From Methanospirillum lacunae (GTDB lineage: Archaea; Halobacteriota; Methanomicrobia; Methanomicrobiales; Methanospirillaceae): DNA of 64,000 bases. The stretch covers positions 186,001 to 250,000 of the forward strand of contig NZ_QGMY01000007.1 of the NCBI RefSeq assembly GCF_003173355.1, read 5' to 3'. Position 1 is the first letter of the stretch. Each line of letters starts with the position of its first letter. The translations under genes and the position numbers were made by a program. The notes below the pieces were generated by a model. It worked only from the letters and a program-made list of their open reading frames with translations, ran no database searches and was not told where the DNA came from. This document shows positions 9,061 to 17,872 of the stretch, one piece after another.

Positions 9061-10776
9061 ATGAACAAACCAGAACCAACGGGATATACTACTAAATGTT
9101 CGTATCCAAGCCCCGTTCTCCTATTTGGCATGGTCATTACCGGGTTCATCATTGCGGCTATTGTAATGCTCGTTATCCCCTCTTCTGGACCAATGGATGC
9201 CATTACAGGATATAGCCCGGTAAATCTTACTCCAGATGAGAAACAGTGGATTGCTCACCACCCTGAGATCCTTGTATGCCCTGATCTGAACTACCCCCCA
9301 TTTGAACAGATCACAAAATCTGATGACTATCTGGGAATATCTGCTGATCTACTCAGAGAGATTGCAAAAAATACAGGACTTCACATAAAGGTGTCTCATG
9401 AAAAAGACTGGGATTCATGCATCGCAAAGATCAAAAATGGATCTGTGGACATTCTTGGAGCGGTGTACATTTCAAGTCTCAGGGATGACTACCTCGTCTA
9501 CTCAGAACCCTATTATCACTCACTCCTTCCCATCATCACCAGATCAGATGCGACAGATATGACCCTAGACCAGCTCAGAGGAAAAAGAGTTGCATCAGTT
9601 GGAGAATATACAACAAACCTGTTGCTCAGAGAACAATTTCCAGACATCACTATCGTCACCGTTCCTGATGTCAGATCCGGCCTTATGGCGGTATCTCTAG
9701 GGACTGCAGATGCATACTTTGGAGATTTAGCATCTGCAACATACTATGTCGAGTCTGAAGGAATAACAAACCTCCATGTTTCTGGATCGTATATCCCACA
9801 GAATACTACTGAGTTTCAATATGCCTTTGGAATCAGAAAAAATGCACCAGAACTACTCAGCATTGTAAATAAAGGGCTCAAATCAATACCACCTGAAAAA
9901 CGTGAGGAGATATTCAGAAGATGGATATCTCCTGCACTTACAAAAAACCCGATTAATCCTGTGTTGATCCTGCTTACAATCGGGACACTGACTGCCCTCC
10001 TTCTTGTGACTGGAAGTGTAATCCTCTGGAACAGATCTCTTACCCGCATCGTGAGTGCGAAGACCTCTGATCTTGAACGTGAACTGGCTGATCACAAAAA
10101 AACCGCAGATACCCTGCTCATCACCAGATTCACGGTTGATCACAGTCAGGCCATGTTTCTCTGGATAGATAACAACAGAGTTATCCGTGACTTTAATGAG
10201 ACCTTCTGCCAGGCTACTGGTTATTCACATGAAGAAATCACAAATATGCATTTATCAGTCCTGAATTCACGGCTTAATGATGACAGGATACATGAACTCA
10301 TCATCAGAGTGAGAGATGAAGGGCGGATTAGGATAAAATCTGAAATTAAGACCAAATCAGGCAGTGACCTGCCAGTTGAGATCGTGCTTTGGTACTTTAC
10401 CTTTGAAGGCAACGAATGGTTCTGCGCAGAGATGCAGAACATAACTGAAAGAATACAGTTTGAACTTGAGCGGGAGACTGTCATTGCCCAGATCCAGCGT
10501 AACCTTGCCGAACTCTCTGTTCTGAATGATGGGATCAGAAACCCGCTCACTGTCATCCTTGGAACAAATGAGATCTACAACAATGAGGGTACACCGGTGA
10601 TTGAAGAGCAGGTTAAAAGGATTGATGCAATGATCAACCAACTTGATCACCGTTGGAATGAGTCTGAGAAGATCTTCAGGTACCTGAAAAATCATTATGG
10701 TGTCACAGTAAACCAGTCAAAAGAAAGTGATACAAAAACTCAGCAGGATTCAGAATTCACAGAGAACTCAGGTTAA
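9061..10776 (+). CDS. Solute-binding / PAS sensor lacking a kinase ATPase domain
   Basis: After an N-terminal membrane anchor (about 22-40) comes an extracellular family-3 solute-binding domain (about 60-300: PPFEQ, YLVYSEPYYHSL, LRGKRVASVGEY), a second TM (about 305-330), a PAS domain (about 360-470), and a C-terminal helical segment. That segment aligns by eye with a kinase dimerisation helix but reads LNDGIRNPLTVIL, with no histidine at the phospho site. The protein then ends after a short acidic tail with no HATPase. It probably senses an amino-acid-like ligand and signals through a partner. ATG 9061 was chosen; GTG 9055 is in frame two codons earlier. Confidence 0.85.
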   Translation: MNKPEPTGYTTKCSYPSPVLLFGMVITGFIIAAIVMLVIPSSGPMDAITGYSPVNLTPDEKQWIAHHPEILVCPDLNYPPFEQITKSDDYLGISADLLREIAKNTGLHIKVSHEKDWDSCIAKIKNGSVDILGAVYISSLRDDYLVYSEPYYHSLLPIITRSDATDMTLDQLRGKRVASVGEYTTNLLLREQFPDITIVTVPDVRSGLMAVSLGTADAYFGDLASATYYVESEGITNLHVSGSYIPQNTTEFQYAFGIRKNAPELLSIVNKGLKSIPPEKREEIFRRWISPALTKNPINPVLILLTIGTLTALLLVTGSVILWNRSLTRIVSAKTSDLERELADHKKTADTLLITRFTVDHSQAMFLWIDNNRVIRDFNETFCQATGYSHEEITNMHLSVLNSRLNDDRIHELIIRVRDEGRIRIKSEIKTKSGSDLPVEIVLWYFTFEGNEWFCAEMQNITERIQFELERETVIAQIQRNLAELSVLNDGIRNPLTVILGTNEIYNNEGTPVIEEQVKRIDAMINQLDHRWNESEKIFRYLKNHYGVTVNQSKESDTKTQQDSEFTENSG

Positions 10777-10802
10777 GGTCCTGAAAGAATGGTGCTCACC
10801 AC

Positions 10803-11936
10803 TCATTTCCTGAACATTCCGGAGAGCTCTTCAAGCGACCGGATTCTAAATATCTCATCAATATCAAGCCCTATCGTATAGGTAGGGAAGAGACCACCCA
10901 TATGCATCCTGGTGATATCGTGAATCCGGGACTCTATTATCAAGGGGAGGACCATGGCAGCCAGTTCATCCCTACTGAATACTGCACCTGATTTTGAAGT
11001 TGGATTATTAAGCATCTCATCTGCTTCCTGGATTCTGATTAACTGATCAGAACAAAGCGTTCGTGCAATCCTCCTGCTGAGAGCACTCTGAAAGTACTGC
11101 ATTAATATGAACTGGGATAAAAAGAGCAGTAGAATCCTGATATCTGCCCTGTCCTGAACAAGGACTGTGGCATCCACATACATACCAAGAGTAAATCCAG
11201 GCATCAGAATTGCAATAAGGAGAATAATGGTTGCACATGATGCAATGATCACCACCAGTATCCCGAAGACTGTAATCAACAGATATCGGATCCAGTGATC
11301 TGAAGTAATAAAAGAAAGTGACCGGGTGAAGAAAGAGAACTGGCGTTTGAGATAGGAGAGATCCAGATAAAAGATCAGAATCCCAAGGCACTGAATTATG
11401 ATGAGCAGTGAGGTAAGGAGAGGAATGTTACCATTTGCACCAAGGGCTATCGCAAAGATGAGGGAGAGGCTGTATATCAAAACCATTCCTGATGTAAGTG
11501 GCATGATGCCAAGGAGAAAGAACCGGATGGCTAGTTGCAGTATTATTCTGCGGTTTTTTACGAGATGCAGATTTTTTAGCCAGGGGAGCAGGGGATCGCG
11601 GTCAGACCTGCTTTGAGTTGTCTTTCTAAAAAGCCCGGGGATAAGGATGACAGCCACCGGAATGAGAGGATAGATAAGATAAAAGTAGAGGCTTGCAAGG
11701 ATCCACAGGACCATATAACTGCCGGGCCTGTCAACAAGACAGATGAGATTAAGAATCGCGGCCACAACGAGGGCGCCGTATCCAGCCGCATGAATGCGAT
11801 CTGAATCTATCACTTTAAGAAGAGCCAGGAGTCGTGATTTCTCATCTGCAATGGCATTTTCCAGATATGCAGCCTCATCGCGGCAAGCCTCCTCCATCTG
11901 TTCATCTGTTGGCTGATAATCCATATATTCTTGCAC
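10803..11936 (-). CDS. Multi-pass membrane protein of unknown function
   Basis: No family recognised. The 377-aa protein has an acidic N-terminal helix (about 1-45), then roughly six to seven hydrophobic segments between residues 45 and 290, and a soluble C-terminal part of about 90 residues. The GTG start is favoured because AGGGG lies 7 nt upstream; an in-frame ATG four codons later has no comparable site. It is divergent from the membrane protein at 11995 and convergent with the sensor at 9061 (26 nt between stops). Confidence 0.7.
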   Translation of the reverse strand: MQEYMDYQPTDEQMEEACRDEAAYLENAIADEKSRLLALLKVIDSDRIHAAGYGALVVAAILNLICLVDRPGSYMVLWILASLYFYLIYPLIPVAVILIPGLFRKTTQSRSDRDPLLPWLKNLHLVKNRRIILQLAIRFFLLGIMPLTSGMVLIYSLSLIFAIALGANGNIPLLTSLLIIIQCLGILIFYLDLSYLKRQFSFFTRSLSFITSDHWIRYLLITVFGILVVIIASCATIILLIAILMPGFTLGMYVDATVLVQDRADIRILLLFLSQFILMQYFQSALSRRIARTLCSDQLIRIQEADEMLNNPTSKSGAVFSRDELAAMVLPLIIESRIHDITRMHMGGLFPTYTIGLDIDEIFRIRSLEELSGMFRK

Positions 11937-11994
11937 AACAAGACCCCTGCGGCATATTAATACAATCTCTCGTCGATGGCTACCATACTGATGT

Positions 11995-12879
11995 ATGTCG
12001 CCAATCGAAGATTTTCTGCACCCTCTCCATGAAGGGATCTGGGAGGTGGTGATCCCCAGGGATCAGGTGACAGAACCACTCGGACAAGGATGGGAACGAT
12101 CACAGATCAACGTTCCGACACCGGGAACTATTGCCAGTTACCGGTGTGGACAATACCACCTGCATATGACAAAAACCGAATTCAGGGTTCATCTTGATCG
12201 GTATGATCCCAAGAAACATCCTATTCTTCATCTCATCGATGATGCACCTCTCCTGTTGATGATTTCAGAGACGTTCATAACGCTCATCTCTTTCACCAGG
12301 GAGTATTACCGGTCTGGCACCAGCGAAAAACTAAAAGAGCAAAATGCCATCCTTCGGCATCATTTATTACTAGGCCCACTTGTGATTTTTCTGGGCCTTA
12401 TTTTTATTCTTATTCCGGATATGACCTTTCTTGGGATTACAACCTATCTCATCCCGGGAGTGGTTTTAATTTCAGGGGCTTTCACCCTTAGAAGTAGTCT
12501 CTCAGTCCGTCCATTCAGAGTGATAAATCGCAATGACCTCATAGGAGGTATCTGGATCATCGGGGCGGGGCTCATACTGAGTGCAATATCCCCTGTACTA
12601 TGGGGGGGTGTTATCCTATTCATCCTTTCAGGATGGATGTTTGCCTCTTCAGTTATGCTCCTTCGGAGAGTAATAAAAGGAAGAAAAGCTGTTCCAGAGG
12701 GATTTGTTAGCAGAATGCTTATAGGAACAGTCTCTCTGGTTCTCGGAATTGCGAGCCTTATTGAACCGGCAGCAGTTCTTATGATCTTTATGGATGTTCT
12801 TGGTGCATTGACAATAGTTGTAGGAGGAATTATTACCCTCACAGGTGTCAGACTCAGAACGCTGATGCAACCGGTATAA
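11995..12879 (+). CDS. Membrane protein with HdeD-like C-terminal half
   Basis: Residues 1-80 are polar and have a compact, probably cytoplasmic fold. From about residue 125 there are six hydrophobic segments in two sets of three, separated by RVINRNDLIGGIWIIGAG, a pattern like the HdeD/DUF308 membrane family. The function is unknown. A TATA-like CATATTAATAC (about 11953-11963) fits the + strand start. It overlaps the promoter zone of the divergent gene at 11936, so the two may share control. Confidence 0.7.
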   Translation: MSPIEDFLHPLHEGIWEVVIPRDQVTEPLGQGWERSQINVPTPGTIASYRCGQYHLHMTKTEFRVHLDRYDPKKHPILHLIDDAPLLLMISETFITLISFTREYYRSGTSEKLKEQNAILRHHLLLGPLVIFLGLIFILIPDMTFLGITTYLIPGVVLISGAFTLRSSLSVRPFRVINRNDLIGGIWIIGAGLILSAISPVLWGGVILFILSGWMFASSVMLLRRVIKGRKAVPEGFVSRMLIGTVSLVLGIASLIEPAAVLMIFMDVLGALTIVVGGIITLTGVRLRTLMQPV

Positions 12880-12890
12880 TTCAATTTTTC

Positions 12891-12898
12891 AAAAAAAA
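12891..12898 (-). terminator. U8 tract after the TPR gene
   Basis: Eight A on the plus strand (U8 in minus-strand RNA) follow the stop of the gene at 12903 almost at once. On the other strand a T5 run ends the convergent gene. TTTTTC/AAAAA forms a small hairpin. It is probably a shared terminator. Confidence 0.5.
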
Positions 12899-12902
12899 GG
12901 AA

Positions 12903-13946
12903 TCAGAATACTCCATTATCTTCCAGTTGTCGCTCTATCATCTGAATCCGGGCTTCAATCTCATCGCTCATAAGGAGTTGCCCGGCCCTGATGAGATACT
13001 CTCTGGCTTTCATGAGATTATGTTCTTCAAGATAATTCTCAGCAATACCTGTAAGAAGTGAGATGATCACAGAGTCCGGGCCAATGGGAACGTTTCTGTC
13101 TGAGAGGATCTCTTTTCCATTGAGGTTAAAATATCCATAATCTAGATCTCCATTTTCTCCGGTGATGAGTTTGAGCTCCTCCCGACCATCATGTGACTCC
13201 TCCCAGGTCTCTGCCATCAGGTAGCAGGCTATGGCAGCCTCTTTATCTTCCTGTAATGATAAGAGGAATCCCTGATTTCTAAATGCAGCTGCAAGATCCT
13301 CTTTCATCCACGCTGTTTTGAATGACAATGCAAGAAGGGGGATTGCTTTGGCAATATTCCGGTGCCTCAACATGAGAGAGACCGTATCTCCCAGAATTCC
13401 TGCATGTACAGGACTCTGATGCCTGGCCTTATCAAGAACACTGAGTGCTTTCTCATCCTCTTTAATTCCTTTAAGATATTTTCCATATAAGTAAAGAATA
13501 TCAGTCGGGAGATAGGGAAGCACAATTACATCAAGATCAGGTTTACATTCAGTTACGTACCATGTGTATTCGATCAGATCACGAAATGACCTGTATTCTT
13601 CTGATCTAGATTCAGGCCACTGACGTTCACCAAACGGTAGGAGAAATGGGAGAACAACTAAAGCCTGATCATATGATCTTACAGAAATGGTACTGGAGAG
13701 ATCTTCGAGAATAGGTAAGAGAAATGGTTCAGGGTTCCTTGATTCCTCACAGAAATCAACAAATTCACTCGGAGAAGTTCGTGAGAGCAGGACCCTGCTG
13801 ATTTCCCCGGCAATGAGGAGGTAGCAGGGGTGACCCTCATATCGCTGGCAGACTGTGAGCAGATATTTCGTGAGATCTCCCGAAGCAGAAGGAAGATTTG
13901 CCAGAATTCTTTGTATGGCATCTTCACATAATCCGGTGCTTATCAT
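12903..13946 (-). CDS. TPR-like helical repeat protein
   Basis: A 347-aa soluble, largely helical protein. TPR-like pairs can be seen, for example YLYGKYLKGIKEDEKALSVL (about 150-170), the stretch around AKAIPLLALSFKTAW, and a C-terminal ENYLEEHNLMKAREYLIRAG. It probably acts as a protein-interaction scaffold; the partner is unknown. GGAG lies 6 nt before the ATG. It sits 60 nt after the DUF6506 gene on the same strand and may be co-transcribed. Confidence 0.65.
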   Translation of the reverse strand: MISTGLCEDAIQRILANLPSASGDLTKYLLTVCQRYEGHPCYLLIAGEISRVLLSRTSPSEFVDFCEESRNPEPFLLPILEDLSSTISVRSYDQALVVLPFLLPFGERQWPESRSEEYRSFRDLIEYTWYVTECKPDLDVIVLPYLPTDILYLYGKYLKGIKEDEKALSVLDKARHQSPVHAGILGDTVSLMLRHRNIAKAIPLLALSFKTAWMKEDLAAAFRNQGFLLSLQEDKEAAIACYLMAETWEESHDGREELKLITGENGDLDYGYFNLNGKEILSDRNVPIGPDSVIISLLTGIAENYLEEHNLMKAREYLIRAGQLLMSDEIEARIQMIERQLEDNGVF

Positions 13947-14006
13947 GCCTGCTCCGGTAGAAAATTTGAGAGATAATGTTCTCTCTCACAGGTCAGAAGA
14001 TCTGAT

Positions 14007-14321
14007 CTACCCGGTACGTGAGAACAAATCATCACCACTCCTGAATTCAAGGCCCGGGTGAGGATCAAAGCGTACAACCCCGACTACAGCTTTTCCAGCG
14101 ACTGCTTTTTTTACTGCAGCCGTGCCCTCAATTCCAAAACCTCCACAGAGTTCAATCGCTCCAACCCCTTCATCAACGAGGCTTTTTGCGATCTTTTCAG
14201 CCATCTGATAGTTTGCAACACCGACTGTTGTCAGGATAACTTCAGGGGTGGTGATAACCGAACGATGTTTTACCGGATCTGCATCAGGTGCAACAAAGAT
14301 GAATGCTGCCTTTAGTACCAT
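14007..14321 (-). CDS. DUF6506-family small protein
   Basis: A 104-aa soluble protein beginning KAAFIFVAPDADPVKHRSVI, with a Gly-rich centre (EGVGAIELCGGFG) and VGVVRFDPHPG. It matches my memory of the DUF6506 family, conserved in archaea and bacteria but uncharacterised. Alternating beta-strands and helices suggest an alpha/beta fold that could bind a small ligand. AT-rich TATA-like sequence (AAATTATAAAAT, about 14360-14375) precedes it, and AGGG lies 5 nt before the ATG. Confidence 0.7.
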   Translation of the reverse strand: MVLKAAFIFVAPDADPVKHRSVITTPEVILTTVGVANYQMAEKIAKSLVDEGVGAIELCGGFGIEGTAAVKKAVAGKAVVGVVRFDPHPGLEFRSGDDLFSRTG

Positions 14322-14392
14322 AGTACCCTGATTGCACCGGCACCGAGATATAACAGTGGTAAAAAATTTTATAATTTTTTTTCTCTACTTGA

Positions 14393-15469
14393 CTACCCAC
14401 TTGAAACATTGACCCTTGCATCAGGTGTTATCGTTACTGTGAACTTAATAACAGATCCTGCTGATACCGTCTCCTGCTCCCCGGTATACTGGTTTGTTAA
14501 TGTCTGCTTCGGATAATATGCATACAGGTAATTTCCCGGGGATTCGGGAAGTGGGATTGGGAAGGTCACTTGGAACATTTCTTCGGATTTTCCGGATAAT
14601 GGGTATAGAAGGTCGTTGAGGGATTGATCTAAGTCCGTTCGTTTAAGAGTGACGGTTTCGGATCCACTTGTTCTGGCCTGTAGGTTTGCTGGCTCTAATA
14701 CCAATGTAATCTGCGATTCAGAAGATTCAGGAGCAAGGTTTGACAGGGTGATTGTGATATCACTGGTCTTTCCTGGAGCTGCATCATCTGAAATCGATGC
14801 ATCTTCAATATTCAGGCTCATAGGTGGTGAAATGAATGGAGGGGGGTAATAAGTCAGTGTAGGTGTAGGGGTTGCTGTAGCAGTTACTGTGGGGATCACT
14901 GTAATGGTTGGAACAACTGTAACTGTGGGAGTCGGGGTAGGGGTGATATTAACAGTCTCGTTTGGAGTAGGAGTTACAGTAACTGAAGGCGTGGCTGTTG
15001 GAGTGGATGTCACGTCTCCTGCTGTAACATTGCTGACTAATGAGGCTTTTTGTAACAGGGAAGAGGATGAGGTGAGGGTGATTAGTGTACCATTAGACAG
15101 AGGAGTTGTTGATATCTGTCCGCTTGAACTGCTTAAAGGGACGATGTTCTCTGTTTCTGTGGGAGATACCACAGGGTATAAGGTAGGTTCAGGAATTTCC
15201 GAAGTAGGAGATTCTGTCGGTTTCACATTCGTATTCTGGATAAGATTATTTAGTAAATCAGTAGTGGCAACAATGGGCTCTGAGGATGTAGGTACCGGAG
15301 TATCAACTGGATCCTGCACCGGGACAGATTGAGGAGCGGGAGTCGGAGTAGGTGTTGTCGTAATACTTTCAGATGGTACCAGTGTTTCGTTATCACCCCA
15401 TACCGGTACCTGAAATAACAATACGAGAGAGATGATACAAGGGGTCAATATCTTATAATTAATCTGCAT
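14393..15469 (-). CDS. Pro/Thr-rich secreted surface protein
   Basis: A signal peptide (about 1-25, ending VPVWG) leads into a 200-residue stalk of Thr, Pro, Val and Ser with PTPTPT-type repeats (about 35-230), then a C-terminal beta-rich domain of about 130 residues resembling a CARDB/immunoglobulin-like repeat (ISDDAAPGKTSDITITLSNL). No C-terminal anchor is obvious. It is probably exported and O-glycosylated through the Thr/Ser stalk (inference). I chose ATG 15469 (GTGA 5 nt upstream); an in-frame start at 15583 would put 38 residues before the signal peptide. Confidence 0.75.
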   Translation of the reverse strand: MQINYKILTPCIISLVLLFQVPVWGDNETLVPSESITTTPTPTPAPQSVPVQDPVDTPVPTSSEPIVATTDLLNNLIQNTNVKPTESPTSEIPEPTLYPVVSPTETENIVPLSSSSGQISTTPLSNGTLITLTSSSSLLQKASLVSNVTAGDVTSTPTATPSVTVTPTPNETVNITPTPTPTVTVVPTITVIPTVTATATPTPTLTYYPPPFISPPMSLNIEDASISDDAAPGKTSDITITLSNLAPESSESQITLVLEPANLQARTSGSETVTLKRTDLDQSLNDLLYPLSGKSEEMFQVTFPIPLPESPGNYLYAYYPKQTLTNQYTGEQETVSAGSVIKFTVTITPDARVNVSSG

Positions 15470-15588
15470 GGTTTCACGATTTTTTAGTAGTTTTCGACAC
15501 CAAATTGCAGTAAGAAGAATCATTCTCGATATGGAAAAAGAAGTAAAAAGGGAGAACAAAGGTGACTGTTCTGATACAATCACCAGGT

Positions 15589-15909
15589 TCAGGCTTCAGT
15601 TTCTTCACCACGATCACAGAAGGAATCTTCATCCAGGTCGCTGTATAATGGGCAACCCGGACAGCTGCAATGGAACCCTTTTGGACAGGTCCCGGAGAGA
15701 GAGTCAGCTTGTGCCTGAGTGTCCTCGTCAATCAGGGTTGTGGCACCTGATTCGCTGATACTGTCCTTCTTTGATGAAGAAGTGGCGGCAATAGTGGGAT
15801 CCTGACACCCGTCTTTGGTATCTGCTGCAGTAACATTGCCAATGATACCTACAGCAAAACTGAGCAGACAGAAGATTTGCAGGATGATGAGAATTCTATT
15901 ATGATTCAT
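15589..15909 (-). CDS. Small secreted cysteine-rich protein paired with DUF4405
   Basis: A 106-aa protein with a signal peptide (about 1-28, ending VTAAD), a low-complexity Ser/Asp linker, and a C-terminal cluster C-P-K-G-F-H-C-S-C-P-G-C-P-L-Y, then an acidic DLDEDSFCDRGEE. Five Cys within 22 residues plus one His could bind a metal or Fe-S centre outside the membrane; the acidic part resembles a calcium loop. The family was not identified. The gene starts 9 nt after the DUF4405 gene ends, so the two almost certainly form one operon. Confidence 0.7.
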   Translation of the reverse strand: MNHNRILIILQIFCLLSFAVGIIGNVTAADTKDGCQDPTIAATSSSKKDSISESGATTLIDEDTQAQADSLSGTCPKGFHCSCPGCPLYSDLDEDSFCDRGEETEA

Positions 15910-15918
15910 ATACCGTTC

Positions 15919-16170
15919 CTACGATACCGTGCTCGTGATTATCCGTTTCATTCGTGCTTTAAACTGAACCACATGAAGCAGAGCACACACTGCCATCAAT
16001 ATTCCTGACCAATCATGGAGGTCAGTAATGAGGGCTATGGGAACCTGACGATAGGTAAACCCAAGTGTGGTCAATAGACCTGGCCATTTTATTATTCCAG
16101 TAATAACACAGATCACCGTTGAAACGAGGAGAATCAGTGTTGTTATATTGATGAGTGTTTTTCGCTTCAT
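15919..16170 (-). CDS. DUF4405 membrane protein
   Basis: An 83-aa protein with two to three hydrophobic segments. It carries LHDWSGILMAVCALLHVVQF, the His-containing helix typical of DUF4405, a family thought to resemble cytochrome b-like membrane helices, so heme binding is possible but unproven. ATG 16170 has GTGG 5 nt upstream and is better than the in-frame TTG at 16179. A TATA box GCTTATATTTCC lies at about 16227-16238 on this strand. It is first gene of a unit with the Cys-rich secreted protein. Confidence 0.75.
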   Translation of the reverse strand: MKRKTLINITTLILLVSTVICVITGIIKWPGLLTTLGFTYRQVPIALITDLHDWSGILMAVCALLHVVQFKARMKRIITSTVS

Positions 16171-16399
16171 AATCCACAAGATACCGGATAATCAGAGCCG
16201 GTATGCGATACCAGTTCTCTGATTACAGGAAATATAAGCAGCCAGGATATCCCAGGTTAGATCCCCCCTCTCACAGGTTCAATGTTTTACCGAATCAAAA
16301 CAAGAATGACACAGGTTGATAGGAAGAGACAACCACATGGTTGGAGAAATAGATCAAACAGTTGGATCTTCTTTTTGAGATATCAAACAGAGTCGAAGC

Positions 16400-16948
16400 A
16401 TGGATCTTCGAAAGAACAAACATATCAGACAGTTGTGTAGTTTGCTTCAGGTCTCCACATTTTTATCACTTTCACTTATTCTGATCCTGTCAGGAGTGGG
16501 CATATGTGCTGCTGATACTACTTCATATGACTGGAACAATCAGGGTGAATCATATTACAGCAGCGGAGATTATGATGATGCCATTACGGCATTCATGAAC
16601 GCAGTTACTGTAAACCCGAATAATGCAGAGGCGTGGAATAATCTTGGTAATGCATATGAGCAGGTGGGCAGATATGAGGATGCCGTGCTTGCATATCAAA
16701 GGGCGGTTGCAATTAATCCCCGTTTTACTGAAGCATGGAATAATCTTGGCAATGTCTACGAAAAACTGGGAAGATATGAGGAAGCACGTGATGCATATCA
16801 AAGGGCTACATCAATTTCTTCAGATATATCAAGGGTTCCACCAATGAACCAGTTCCCACCCAATGGTCAACCAGGTCAGTATCCGGGAAACCAACCTGCC
16901 GGACCACAAATGCCAGGGATGAATCCGGGTCCACAGCCTGGAAGATGA
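16400..16948 (+). CDS. Secreted or membrane-anchored TPR protein
   Basis: The N-terminal hydrophobic segment (about 18-37, ending GICAAD) is a signal peptide or anchor. Three TPR units follow (about 42-140), each with YxxAGxYxxAIxA-like pattern. The second and third are 34 residues apart and nearly identical in DNA, an internal duplication. The C-terminal 45 residues are rich in Pro, Gly, Gln and Asn and probably disordered. It is probably an extracytoplasmic scaffold. It is convergent with the DUF169 gene across a good terminator hairpin. Confidence 0.8.
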   Translation: MDLRKNKHIRQLCSLLQVSTFLSLSLILILSGVGICAADTTSYDWNNQGESYYSSGDYDDAITAFMNAVTVNPNNAEAWNNLGNAYEQVGRYEDAVLAYQRAVAINPRFTEAWNNLGNVYEKLGRYEEARDAYQRATSISSDISRVPPMNQFPPNGQPGQYPGNQPAGPQMPGMNPGPQPGR

Positions 16949-17011
16949 GTCATCCAATTACAACATCTGAAGTTTCCGTTAAAAAAACACCGGGCGATTA
17001 TGGTAAGAAGG

Positions 17012-17030
17012 AAGGACCCTTTGGGTCCTT
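17012..17030. terminator. Hairpin between convergent genes
   Basis: AAGGACCC (17012-17019) and GGGTCCTT (17023-17030) are perfect complements with a TTT loop. The hairpin sits 64 nt past the TPR stop and 41 nt past the DUF169 stop, with A/T-rich sequence on both sides. It is probably a bidirectional 3' end structure. Confidence 0.6.
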
Positions 17031-17070
17031 TGAATAAAAACAGATTTAAAAAATCCTTCTTTCAAATAAA

Positions 17071-17784
17071 TTATGATGAACCCGGAGCTCCGCAGACTAC
17101 TGGTAATGCATCAGCTATCTCTTGCAGCATCTCTGCCGGAATCCCCATGACCATCTCTCCTTCTTCAATTCCGGAGTACTTCCGTGACCCATCGCATCCC
17201 AGCGAAAAATTAATTTTTCCGGTCAGATACACCTGGGCTGAAGCATCTGCGCATACAGACTGAATCCCGGCGAAGTTGCACGTAATTCTACCTCCAATCC
17301 GGTACAGGTTGCTTTGTGCAAGTTTCAGCATTGCTTTTGGTTTGGTGACCAGAAGAACGATGGTGGGATCAAACGGGACTTTTTCAAGCGGTGCATAGGC
17401 CATGCCGTAAGTTGCATTAGATTCAACGTGAGGGATATTGAGAATCGTCCGTTTACACGCTGCCCAGCTGTCATATTTCCCAAGTTTGTAGTAAAACTCT
17501 CCACTCTTCAGGGTAGGGGTTATCTCACGTAATCCAAGAGCCCACGACCCCCCCATACAGGCATGATTCTCACTGAGAGTGTAAAAAGTTCTACCTTCTT
17601 TTCGAGCCAGGTTCACCATCTGACAGTGGGTTATTTTCTCTTCAAGAGCAGGGACACCTTCAGGGAGATGCTCTTTCCCAGTGATGAATTTGATGGCAAC
17701 CGGAGAACCTTCGAGGTGAAGGAGTTCTTTCATAATCCTGGATATTTCAGGATAATCTATCTTGGTTCGTATGGCATCCTGCAT
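17071..17784 (-). CDS. DUF169 family protein
   Basis: A 237-aa cytoplasmic protein with the family layout: an N-terminal EGSPVAIKFI, a Cys-containing core (THCQMVNLARKEG, HACMGGSWALGL), then KPKAMLKLAQSNLYRIGG and CNFAGIQSVCADASA, and a C-terminal SLGCDGSRKYSGI. Several conserved Cys suggest a metal or redox site, but the function of DUF169 is unknown to me. It lies 88 nt downstream of the radical SAM gene and may be its distal operon partner or separately transcribed; an inverted repeat separates them. Confidence 0.85.
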   Translation of the reverse strand: MQDAIRTKIDYPEISRIMKELLHLEGSPVAIKFITGKEHLPEGVPALEEKITHCQMVNLARKEGRTFYTLSENHACMGGSWALGLREITPTLKSGEFYYKLGKYDSWAACKRTILNIPHVESNATYGMAYAPLEKVPFDPTIVLLVTKPKAMLKLAQSNLYRIGGRITCNFAGIQSVCADASAQVYLTGKINFSLGCDGSRKYSGIEEGEMVMGIPAEMLQEIADALPVVCGAPGSS

Positions 17785-17808
17785 GATGATCTACCTTGGA
17801 AACAATAG

Positions 17809-17840
17809 GACCATCTACCATAAAGAGTTTGAGGATGGTC
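17809..17840 (-). promoter_or_regulatory. Inverted repeat between radical SAM and DUF169 genes
   Basis: GACCATC (17809-17815) and GATGGTC (17834-17840) are perfect 7-bp arms with an 18-nt loop, 25 nt upstream of the DUF169 start codon. It could be a 3' end hairpin of the redox operon, a leader structure, or an operator with widely spaced half-sites. Confidence 0.3.
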
Positions 17841-17872
17841 ATTTCAATTGTGAATTTTGAGGAGAAACCATG

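Noticed and set aside
14889-15332. 147-codon plus-strand frame rich in Val, Gly and Thr
   Set aside because: It is the complement of the Pro/Thr repeat stalk of the surface protein; the repeat makes an open antisense frame.
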